A stretch of 6,826 nucleotides of DNA, taken from assembly GCA_036160575.1 (NCBI GenBank), contig JAYYDT010000008.1, positions 1 to 6,826 on the forward strand, written 5' to 3'. The position numbers and the translations under genes are program-made. Origin of the DNA: TMED26 sp002694075. GTDB taxonomy: Bacteria > Pseudomonadota > Alphaproteobacteria > Thalassobaculales > Thalassobaculaceae. This document shows positions 1 to 6,040 of this stretch, in pieces. Numbering within the stretch: the first letter of the stretch is position 1; each line of letters starts with the position of its first letter. The notes below the pieces were generated by a model. The model had not been told where the DNA came from. It saw nothing but the letters and a program-made list of their open reading frames with translations, and ran no database searches.

Positions 1-2
1 GC

Positions 3-656
3 ATGACGGCGGCGGAGGAAGCCGCGCGCGCGGCGCTCATCGAGACCTGTTTGGCGATGAACGCCAGCGGCATCAATCAGGGCACCTCGGGCAATGTTTC
101 GGTGCGCTGGGGCGAGGGATTGTTGATCACGCCCTCGGCCCTGGCCTATGCGGCGATGACACCGGCCGATATCGTTTACCTGGCGCCCGACGGGACCCCG
201 CAGGGCGCGCGGCCGCCGTCCTCGGAATGGCGGTTTCATCGCGATATCCTGATGGCGCGTCCGGATGTTGAGGCGGTGGTGCATTGTCATTCGACCTTCG
301 CCACCGCGCTGGCTTGTCATTCCCAGGACATCCCCGCCTTCCACTACATGGTGGCGGTGGCCGGCGGCACCTCTATCCGTTGCGCCGATTACGCCACCTT
401 TGGCGGTCAAGAGCTGTCCGATGCCGCGCTCGTCGCCTTGCGGGGGCGGATGGCCTGCCTGTTGGGCCAGCATGGCCAGATCAGCCTTGGCGCCAGTTTG
501 GACAAGGCGCTGTGGTTGGCGGTCGAGGTCGAGACCTTGGCCAAGATGTATGTCCATGCCCGCGCCCTCGGCGTGCCACCGGTTTTGTCGGATGACGAGA
601 TGGCGCGGGTGTTGGCCAAAATGGGCCGGCTTGGCTACGCCGATCCCGAGGGGTGA
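3..656 (+). CDS. Class II aldolase/adducin family protein, FucA-like
   Basis: This 217-residue protein matches the zinc-dependent class II aldolase fold of L-fuculose-1-phosphate aldolase (about 215 residues) along its whole length. That family cleaves a ketose phosphate, or a related sugar acid or hydroxy acid, retro-aldol fashion into dihydroxyacetone phosphate or pyruvate and an aldehyde. Visible landmarks are NQGTSGNVSVR (25-35, phosphate-binding loop), ITPS (42-45), SSEWRFH (73-79) with the catalytic Glu75, HCH (94-96) supplying zinc ligands His94 and His96, HYM (114-116) with an active-site Tyr115, YATFG (130-134) and QHG (156-158) with the third zinc ligand His157. FucA has HHG at the last site, so the residue before the ligand differs but the ligand is kept. 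The ATG at base 3 sits where FucA begins, but its upstream signals lie outside the window. No kinase or isomerase of fucose catabolism is visible nearby, so the true substrate is open and no symbol is given. The downstream BVMO gene lies 93 bases away on the same strand. Confidence 0.9.
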   Translation: MTAAEEAARAALIETCLAMNASGINQGTSGNVSVRWGEGLLITPSALAYAAMTPADIVYLAPDGTPQGARPPSSEWRFHRDILMARPDVEAVVHCHSTFATALACHSQDIPAFHYMVAVAGGTSIRCADYATFGGQELSDAALVALRGRMACLLGQHGQISLGASLDKALWLAVEVETLAKMYVHARALGVPPVLSDDEMARVLAKMGRLGYADPEG

Positions 657-749
657 GACCGCTCGCCCCATTGCCTCGACGGGGAGGGATGGTCTAGCCT
701 TGGCGTTATTGCGTTGACGATCCCGTTTTAAACCATTGACCCGCCGCCC

Positions 750-2621
750 ATGCATCCCGCCATTCGCACCGACCCCGCCACCGGGCTAAAAGCTTTCAAC
801 ACCCGTGCCGCCAAAGCCAGTGCGCGGATCGCCGGACAAGGCTACGCGGCGGCCACCGCCGAAACCCAAACCGACCTGCCGCCGCCACCGCCGGGCGCCA
901 GCTTCAGCGCCGTCGAGCAGGAAAAGTATCGCCAATTCAAAGAGGCCCGCCGCGGCGCCGCCGATTACATGGCGATGGAGGGCGAGTTTCGGCGTTATTT
1001 GGCGGATGTCTATTCCACCGCGCCGGTGACGCGTGAGGCGCTCACCGACGAATGCGAGGTTTTGGTGGTCGGCGCCGGTTTCGCGGGGTTGGTCCTGTGG
1101 CACAAGCTGCAGGCCGCCGGCTTCAGCGACGTGCGCTTTTGCGAAAAGGCCGGTGACGTCGGCGGCACCTGGTATTGGAACCGCTATCCCGGCATCGCTT
1201 GCGACGTTGAGGCCTATAGCTATCTGCCACTGCTTGAGGAGATGGGCTATTTCCCGACGATGAAATTCGCCTCCGGCTTCGAGATTTTCGAATATTGTCA
1301 AAAAGTCGCCAGCCGCTATGGCTTCTACGACCGCTGCCTGTTCCACACCACGGTCGAAGAGACCATTTGGGATGAGGAAAGTGGCCGTTGGACCGTGGTC
1401 ACCGATCGCGGCGACCGCATGCGCGCCCGGGTGGTGGTCCTGGCCAATGGCATTTTAACCACCCCCAAACTGGCCCGCATCAAGGGTATGGAGAGTTTCG
1501 CGGGCGAGTCTTTTCACACCTCGCGGTGGAACTACGATGTCGATCTCGCCGGCAAGCGGGTCGGCATCATTGGCACCGGCGCGACGGCGGTGCAGGTAAT
1601 TCCCGAAATCGCCAAGGTGGTCGGCGAACTTTACGTGTTTCAGCGCACGCCCTCGTCGATTGATGTGCGCGATCAACGGGCCACCACGGCGGAGGAGATC
1701 GCCGCCTGGTCGCAAGAGCCCGGCTGGGCCCGCGCGCGCCGAGAACGGCTGGCCAAAATTACCTCCGGGCGCGCGGCGCTCAAGGGCAATGACGATTATC
1801 TCGCCGGCCGGGTCGCCGATTTCAAAGAGCGCAAATCCCATGGCCGCAAACTGTCGCCGGAAGAGCTGATCGAAAAACAACTCGACACCAATTTCCGAAT
1901 CATGGAGCAGATCCGCGCGCGGGTTGACGCGGTGGTCGAGGATCCGGCCACCGCCGCCGCCCTCAAACCTTATTACCCCTACGGCTGCAAACGGCCGACC
2001 TTCCATGACGAGTTTCTGCCGACCTTCAACCTGCCGCATGTGACTTTGGTCGACACCGCGCCCCAGGGCGTGCGGGAAATCAACGCCGATGGCGTCGTCC
2101 ACGCGGATCGCGCCTACCCGCTCGATGTGTTGATCTACGCCACCGGCTTTCAATGGATGGCGACCTCCACCTTCAATATGATCACCGGTGAGGGCGGCGA
2201 GACCTTGACCGGCAAATGGACCAAGGGCGGCACGCGCACCTTTCTCGGGCTGCACAGCCAGGGTTTTCCCAATTTGATGATCATGTCCGGCCCACAAGGC
2301 GGCGGCGGCCAGTTCAACTTTATCCGGACCATCGATTCCCACGCCGAATATGTGGTGTGGATGTTGTCCGAAATGCGTCGCCGCGGGGCCAAGACCGTTG
2401 ATGTGGCGGTAACCGCCGAGGACGCCTACGCCGCCCATTGCCGGGACGCCGATGTGTTGACCCGGCCGCTGCGCGATTGCTTGTCCTATTACAATGGCGA
2501 CGGCAACGCGGAGCCGGGCAGCTTGGCCTATTACGGCGGGTCGGAAAAATGGCACGCGCTGCGCCGCGCCGCCCAGGAAGAGATGACCGCCTATCGCTTC
2601 GACGGTCGGCCCGCGTCGTAA
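750..2621 (+). CDS. Flavin-containing monooxygenase, type I Baeyer-Villiger type, N-terminally extended
   Basis: This 623-residue protein should use FAD, NADPH and O2 to insert oxygen next to a ketone, giving an ester or lactone. The FAD Rossmann motif GAGFAG is at 108-113, followed by GGTWYWNRYPG (138-148) and Asp152, equivalent to the active-site Asp of phenylacetone monooxygenase (PAMO). The BVMO fingerprint FAGESFHTSRW is at 250-260, the NADPH-binding GTGATA at 275-280, the Lys414-Arg415 pair matching the catalytic Lys/Arg of cyclohexanone monooxygenase and PAMO, and YATGF at 463-467. Two features are unusual. About 104 residues precede the FAD motif, including a five-proline run (44-48) and a charged helical stretch (about 55-90); most BVMOs of about 540 residues lack this, but 4-hydroxyacetophenone monooxygenase-type enzymes also carry N-terminal extensions. 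The fingerprint also ends W-N rather than the usual W-P or W-D. No Shine-Dalgarno sequence precedes the ATG at 750 and an in-frame TAA lies at 729-731, so the start is the first possible ATG but uncertain. The exact substrate is unknown. Confidence 0.92.
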   Translation: MHPAIRTDPATGLKAFNTRAAKASARIAGQGYAAATAETQTDLPPPPPGASFSAVEQEKYRQFKEARRGAADYMAMEGEFRRYLADVYSTAPVTREALTDECEVLVVGAGFAGLVLWHKLQAAGFSDVRFCEKAGDVGGTWYWNRYPGIACDVEAYSYLPLLEEMGYFPTMKFASGFEIFEYCQKVASRYGFYDRCLFHTTVEETIWDEESGRWTVVTDRGDRMRARVVVLANGILTTPKLARIKGMESFAGESFHTSRWNYDVDLAGKRVGIIGTGATAVQVIPEIAKVVGELYVFQRTPSSIDVRDQRATTAEEIAAWSQEPGWARARRERLAKITSGRAALKGNDDYLAGRVADFKERKSHGRKLSPEELIEKQLDTNFRIMEQIRARVDAVVEDPATAAALKPYYPYGCKRPTFHDEFLPTFNLPHVTLVDTAPQGVREINADGVVHADRAYPLDVLIYATGFQWMATSTFNMITGEGGETLTGKWTKGGTRTFLGLHSQGFPNLMIMSGPQGGGGQFNFIRTIDSHAEYVVWMLSEMRRRGAKTVDVAVTAEDAYAAHCRDADVLTRPLRDCLSYYNGDGNAEPGSLAYYGGSEKWHALRRAAQEEMTAYRFDGRPAS

Positions 2622-2622
2622 A

Positions 2623-2634
2623 AAGCGGCCGCTT
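2623..2634. repeat. 12-bp perfect palindrome between convergent genes
   Basis: AAGCGGCCGCTT is a perfect 12-bp palindrome. It begins just after the BVMO stop (TAA, 2619-2621) and overlaps the first bases of the stop codon of the opposing GGT-like gene (2633-2635). A flanking pair, CGGTC (2603-2607) and GACCG (2636-2640), could lengthen a hairpin only with a large imperfect interior. Lying exactly between two convergent stops, it might help end transcription in both directions. There is no T-run on either strand after it and the palindrome has no loop, so it is not a convincing intrinsic terminator. Confidence 0.35.
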
Positions 2635-4237
2635 AGACCGCCATGGCGGCGCCGTCGCGGCGCGAGTCGGCGGCGCCGGTGAGGGCGCCGCTCGCCGGGT
2701 CCAGGGCAATCGCCTGCATGCCGCCACAGGACATCGAAAACGGCGCGATGGCCTGAATGTCGTGGCCGCGGGCGCGCAACTGATCCATCACATCGGCCTC
2801 GACGCGGCCCTCCATGTCGACGCGCCGGCCGTCCCAAAGCCGGGCCCGCGGGGCGTCGATGGCGGCTTGTAAATCCAAGCCATAGATCGTGTGGTGGACC
2901 ATGGCCTGCGTCTGCGTCTGTGAAATGCCATAGCTGCCGGGCGTGCCGAGCGCCAGCACCGGGACGCCGTCGCGGGTCGAGATCGAGGGCGCCAAGCACA
3001 TGCCGAAACGCGCGCCGCCCGTCAGGAAATTAGGCGAGGCGGGGTTGAGATCGCCCCAGTTCATGAAGTTGTTCATGCACACGCCGGTGCCGGGAATGAC
3101 CACGCCCGAACCATACATCGAGCCCAGCGATTGGGTCAGGCACACCATATTGCCTTCGCCATCGACCACCGACATCGACGTGGTGTGTTCGCGCGCCGCC
3201 GCCGCCACCGGGCTCGGCGCCTCGCCGAATTGTTCGGTGCGCCCGCTGACCGGCGCGTCGGCCAACACCTGTTCCCGCAAACGAGAAACATGAGCTTCGT
3301 CGAGCAGTTCGGCGAGCCGCTCCAGGGACGGCTTGTTGTTGGCCACGCGGGTTTCCGCCGCCAGACGGATGGCGCGCAACACCGGGTCCAAATGCGCCGC
3401 CGAGAGATGGGCCGCGGCGGTCAGGTCCAAGCCGTCTAGGATCCGTAAGGTCAAAGGGAACTGGAAGGATTCGGCGGGCGGCGGGCCGACATGCACTTCA
3501 AGGTCGCCGAAACGGGCGCTGATCGGGGTCTCCCAAAAGGGTTCCACCGCCGCCAGGTCGTCCCGCGACAGGCAACCGCCAAGGGACTGGATGTGGGCCA
3601 CCATCGCCGCGCCGAGCGGGCCGTCGTAAAGATAGCCGGGTCCCTCGCTGGCGATGGCCTCCAGGGTATTGGCCAAATCCGGCTGACGCAGCACGGCGCC
3701 GACCCGGCCGCCGGCGGTGCCGTCGTAATACAGGGTCCGCCACTCCGGCTGCATCTGGCGGTCCAGGCCGCTTAAGGTCATGGTGCGGAAAAAATCCGAG
3801 GTCACGATGCCGTCGCGGGCGTAACCGATGGCCGGGGCGAAAATCTGGCTCAGCGGCAGGCGACCTAATTCGCGCGCCAAAAAACACCAACCGGCGAGAT
3901 TGCCGGGCACGCCACTGGCGTTGGGGCCGTCCTCGGTCTCGGCGCGGGTCAGACGGGTGGCGTCGAAATCGCGCGGTACCGGGGGATGGAAATCGAGGCT
4001 GCGCAACTGGCCGTCATGGGCGGTGTAGACCGTCGCCAGGCCAAGGCCGGCGAGACCCGACATATAAGGTTCCGCCACGTTAAGGGCCGCCGCCGTCGCC
4101 GCCACCGCGTCAAAGGCATTGCCGCCCGCCTGCAACATCCGCACGCCGGCCATCGTCGCCAGGGGATGGGCGGCGGCGACCATGCCGCCGACGCCGCGCA
4201 CGCTGGGCCGGCCGTGGCTATAGACTTTCACCGACAT
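2633..4237 (-). CDS. Gamma-glutamyltranspeptidase-family Ntn-hydrolase (divergent substrate pocket)
   Basis: This 534-residue protein has the architecture of the GGT family, whose members cut themselves before a threonine that becomes the N-terminal nucleophile and then hydrolyse or transfer an amide-linked acyl group. The N-terminal block GMVAAAHPLA (18-27), the AGGNAFDAV stretch (37-45), SGLAGLG (60-66), DLAAVEP (227-233), PPPAES (252-257), the processing site HTTSMSVVDGEGN (351-363) and GTPGS (431-435) all fit. Thr352 aligns with E. coli GGT Thr391, predicting a large subunit of 351 and a small subunit of 183 residues. However, the gamma-glutamyl contacts of E. coli GGT are replaced: Arg114 by His84, Asn411 by Gly372, Asp433 by Trp394, Ser462-Ser463 by Met413-Cys414, and the second oxyanion Gly484 by Ser435. 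It therefore probably acts on another amide; oxamate amidohydrolase (HpxW) and cephalosporin acylases are known non-GGT members of this fold. No signal peptide is seen, suggesting a cytoplasmic enzyme, whereas classical bacterial GGT is exported. A strong GAGGAG site supports the ATG start. Confidence 0.9.
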   Translation of the reverse strand: MSVKVYSHGRPSVRGVGGMVAAAHPLATMAGVRMLQAGGNAFDAVAATAAALNVAEPYMSGLAGLGLATVYTAHDGQLRSLDFHPPVPRDFDATRLTRAETEDGPNASGVPGNLAGWCFLARELGRLPLSQIFAPAIGYARDGIVTSDFFRTMTLSGLDRQMQPEWRTLYYDGTAGGRVGAVLRQPDLANTLEAIASEGPGYLYDGPLGAAMVAHIQSLGGCLSRDDLAAVEPFWETPISARFGDLEVHVGPPPAESFQFPLTLRILDGLDLTAAAHLSAAHLDPVLRAIRLAAETRVANNKPSLERLAELLDEAHVSRLREQVLADAPVSGRTEQFGEAPSPVAAAAREHTTSMSVVDGEGNMVCLTQSLGSMYGSGVVIPGTGVCMNNFMNWGDLNPASPNFLTGGARFGMCLAPSISTRDGVPVLALGTPGSYGISQTQTQAMVHHTIYGLDLQAAIDAPRARLWDGRRVDMEGRVEADVMDQLRARGHDIQAIAPFSMSCGGMQAIALDPASGALTGAADSRRDGAAMAV

Positions 4238-4243
4238 GATGGG

Positions 4244-4249
4244 CTCCTC
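4244..4249 (-). promoter_or_regulatory. Ribosome binding site of the GGT-like gene
   Basis: The minus strand reads GAGGAG, six bases ahead of the ATG whose first base is 4237. This near-consensus Shine-Dalgarno sequence at good spacing fixes the start of the GGT-like gene. Confidence 0.75.
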
Positions 4250-4269
4250 GTTTCCACTTAAACGCCCTC

Positions 4270-4298
4270 AGTGTCGAACGGATAGGGCGGCATGGCAA
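4270..4298 (-). promoter_or_regulatory. Putative promoter for the GGT-like gene
   Basis: Read on the minus strand, TTGCCA (4298-4293) differs from the sigma-70 -35 consensus TTGACA at one base. After a 17-base spacer comes GACACT (4275-4270), which matches TATAAT at only three of six positions. Transcription would start near 4263, leaving a leader of about 25 bases that contains the GAGGAG ribosome binding site. The -10 element is weak, so this is a candidate based on position and on symmetry with the promoter facing the other way. Confidence 0.3.
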
Positions 4299-4319
4299 GA
4301 TCGTCCGGCTGGCTTGCCA
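4293..4319. promoter_or_regulatory. Inverted repeat in divergent promoter region (operator candidate)
   Basis: TGGCAAG (4293-4299) and CTTGCCA (4313-4319) are perfect 7-bp inverted arms separated by 13 bases, so their centres are 20 bases apart, about two helical turns. This spacing on one DNA face is typical of dimeric or tetrameric regulators. The repeat lies midway between the divergent GGT-like and second BVMO genes, and each arm contains an outward-facing TTGCCA that could be a -35 element. A bound regulator could control both genes at once. No regulator gene is visible in the window. Confidence 0.45.
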
Positions 4320-4341
4320 GAACCTTCGGGCCGGCGATATC
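4314..4341 (+). promoter_or_regulatory. Putative promoter for the second BVMO and aspartate dehydrogenase genes
   Basis: TTGCCA (4314-4319) matches the -35 consensus at five of six bases. After 16 bases comes GATATC (4336-4341), a three-of-six match to the -10 element. A start near 4348 would give a leader of about 26 bases with the purine-rich ribosome binding site. The -35 lies inside the right arm of the inverted repeat, so a protein bound there could block or recruit polymerase. The -10 match is poor. Confidence 0.35.
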
Positions 4342-4355
4342 CTGGGGCATAAACC

Positions 4356-4365
4356 GGGAGGGGAG
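4356..4365 (+). promoter_or_regulatory. Ribosome binding site of the second BVMO gene
   Basis: The purine run GGGAGGGGAG ends eight bases before the ATG at 4374 and contains GGAG-type Shine-Dalgarno cores. It favours this ATG; a second in-frame ATG two codons later (4380) is a possible but less well spaced alternative. Confidence 0.7.
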
Positions 4366-4373
4366 CGAGAATT

Positions 4374-6008
4374 ATGAGCATGGCCGCGGTGGAGCCCGAT
4401 CACGCGTCGGCGCGCTTGGACGCGATCATTGTCGGCGCCGGGATCGCCGGCATGTATCAGCTTTATCGTTTGCGCCAATTGGGGCTGTCGGTGCGGGTGT
4501 TCGAGACCGGCGGCGACGTCGGCGGCACCTGGTATTGGAACCGTTACCCCGGCGCCCGTTTCGATTCCGAAAGCTGGACCTACGGCTATTCTTTCTCCGA
4601 AGAGCTGCTCCAGGAATGGAACTGGAGCGAGCATTTCTCGGGCCAACCGGAGACGCTGCGCTATCTCAACCACGTCGCCGAGAAATTCGATTTGCGCCGC
4701 GACATTCAGTTCAATGCCCAGGTGACCGCCGCTCATTACCAAGACGCGTGGGGTGGCTGGGACATTGCGTTGGCCGACGGCACGCACCATCAAGCGACCT
4801 TTTTAATCACCGCCATTGGCCCGCTTTCGGCCCATACCCTGCCGCGCATCGAGGGCCGCGACAGCTTCGCCGGCCGGGCGTTTCATACCGCCCGCTGGCC
4901 GCATGAGCCGATCGACTTCAGCGGCCAACGCGTCGGCATTATCGGCACCGGCGCGACCGGCATTCAAACCATCCAAACCATCGCCAAATCGGTGGGCCAT
5001 TTGACCGTCTTCCAGCGCACCGCCAACTGGGCGGCGCCGCTCCACAACACCCCGATCAGCGCCGCCGAAATGGCCGAGATCAAGGCCAATTACCCGCAAA
5101 TTTTCGCGCGTTGCCGAGAAACACCGGGCTGTTTCATTCATATGAACGATCCGCGCGCCACCTTCGAGGTGAGCGAGGCCGAACGCCTGGCCTTTTACGA
5201 GGAGCTTTACAGCAAGCCCGGTTTCGGGATTTGGCAGGGCAATTTCCGAGACATGTCGACCGACCCCGAGGCGAACGCCGCCGCCTCGGAATTCATCGCC
5301 GGCAAGATCCGCCAGCGCGTCAAGGACCCGGCGCTGGCCGAAAAACTGATCCCCAAGGACCACGGTTTCGGGACCCGGCGTGTGCCCCTGGAAAGCGGTT
5401 ATTTCGAGGTCTACAACCAAGACAATGTGCGGCTGGTCGATTTGCGTGAAACGCCGATTGATCGGATCACCCCGGCCGGGGTGAAGACCAGCGCCGAGGA
5501 ACATCACCTGGACACGCTGATCTACGCCACCGGTTTCGACGCGCTGACCGGCGGTTTTGACCGGATTGATATTCGCGGCCGCGGCGGTCTCAAGTTGAAG
5601 GACAAATGGGCCGAGGGGCCACGCACTTTCCTCGGCCTGCAAACCGCCGATTTTCCCAATATGCTAACCATCGTCGGCCCCCACAACGCGGCGGCGCGGT
5701 GCAATATTCCGCGCTGTATCGAACAAAACGTCGAATGGGTCAGCGATTTGATGGGCTATATGCGGGCGCGCGATCTGCGCCATATCGAAACCACCCGCGC
5801 GGCCGAGGACGCGTGGACCGAGAGCATCAATGAACTGGCCGCCCATATGCTGTATACCCATGTCGACAGCTGGATGACCGGGGTCAACAGCAATGTCGAA
5901 GGCAAGAATATCCGCCGTGTGCTGCAATATCAGGGTGGCGCGCCGGCCTACCGGGCGCACTGCGATGAGGTGGCGGCGGCTGACTACGCCGGATTCACCT
6001 TGGGCTAG
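4374..6008 (+). CDS. Baeyer-Villiger monooxygenase, phenylacetone/cyclohexanone monooxygenase-like
   Basis: This 544-residue protein has the length and motif order of classical type I BVMOs (PAMO is 542 residues), which use FAD, NADPH and O2 to turn ketones into esters or lactones. The FAD motif GAGIAG is at 21-26, GGTWYWNRYPG at 50-60, Asp64 matches the PAMO active-site Asp, and YSFSEELLQEWNW (72-84) and QPETLRYL (91-98) closely resemble PAMO. The complete fingerprint FAGRAFHTARWP is at 165-176, the NADPH motif GTGATG at 191-196, and ATGFDALTGG at 385-394. The active-site Arg is Arg336, but the residue before it is Arg335 where PAMO and cyclohexanone monooxygenase have Lys. The C-terminus keeps the SW-x-x-G-x-N signature (499-505) and CDEVAA (530-535). 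It begins a likely operon with the aspartate dehydrogenase gene 32 bases downstream. Membership of the BVMO family is very likely; the substrate (aryl, cyclic or linear ketone) is not determined. Confidence 0.95.
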   Translation: MSMAAVEPDHASARLDAIIVGAGIAGMYQLYRLRQLGLSVRVFETGGDVGGTWYWNRYPGARFDSESWTYGYSFSEELLQEWNWSEHFSGQPETLRYLNHVAEKFDLRRDIQFNAQVTAAHYQDAWGGWDIALADGTHHQATFLITAIGPLSAHTLPRIEGRDSFAGRAFHTARWPHEPIDFSGQRVGIIGTGATGIQTIQTIAKSVGHLTVFQRTANWAAPLHNTPISAAEMAEIKANYPQIFARCRETPGCFIHMNDPRATFEVSEAERLAFYEELYSKPGFGIWQGNFRDMSTDPEANAAASEFIAGKIRQRVKDPALAEKLIPKDHGFGTRRVPLESGYFEVYNQDNVRLVDLRETPIDRITPAGVKTSAEEHHLDTLIYATGFDALTGGFDRIDIRGRGGLKLKDKWAEGPRTFLGLQTADFPNMLTIVGPHNAAARCNIPRCIEQNVEWVSDLMGYMRARDLRHIETTRAAEDAWTESINELAAHMLYTHVDSWMTGVNSNVEGKNIRRVLQYQGGAPAYRAHCDEVAAADYAGFTLG

Positions 6009-6040
6009 CGCTGGGTGCCGCGCTGAGAAAGTGACATGCC

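Noticed and set aside
704..732. Possible promoter before the first BVMO (TTGACG at 714-719, or TTTAAA at 727-732 as a -10).
   Set aside because: TTGACG has no -10-like hexamer at 16-18 bases, and TTTAAA has no -35-like hexamer upstream. The gene may instead be read through from the aldolase gene.
1455..2999. 514-codon open frame on the minus strand spanning the first BVMO and the GGT-like gene.
   Set aside because: It runs antisense across two well-supported genes and gives Arg/Gly/His-rich low-complexity protein with no recognisable domain, typical of shadow frames in GC-rich DNA.
4218..4793. Minus-strand open frame of 191 codons sharing a VPIPGAADV stretch with another minus-strand frame at 786-1346.
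   Set aside because: The shared peptide is the antisense reading of the conserved BVMO GGTWYWNRYPG region in both genes, so the similarity is a by-product of the paralogous coding strands.
4815..5642. Long minus-strand open frame (279 codons within 4803-5642) antisense to the second BVMO.
   Set aside because: No domain or start signal is visible, and the plus strand encodes an uninterrupted, motif-complete BVMO.
6007..6024. Short stem-loop AGCGC/GCGCT with an 8-base loop between the second BVMO and the AspDH gene.
   Set aside because: The stem is only 5 bp with no T-run after it, and the next gene starts 17 bases later on the same strand, so termination here is unlikely; it is probably chance in GC-rich sequence.
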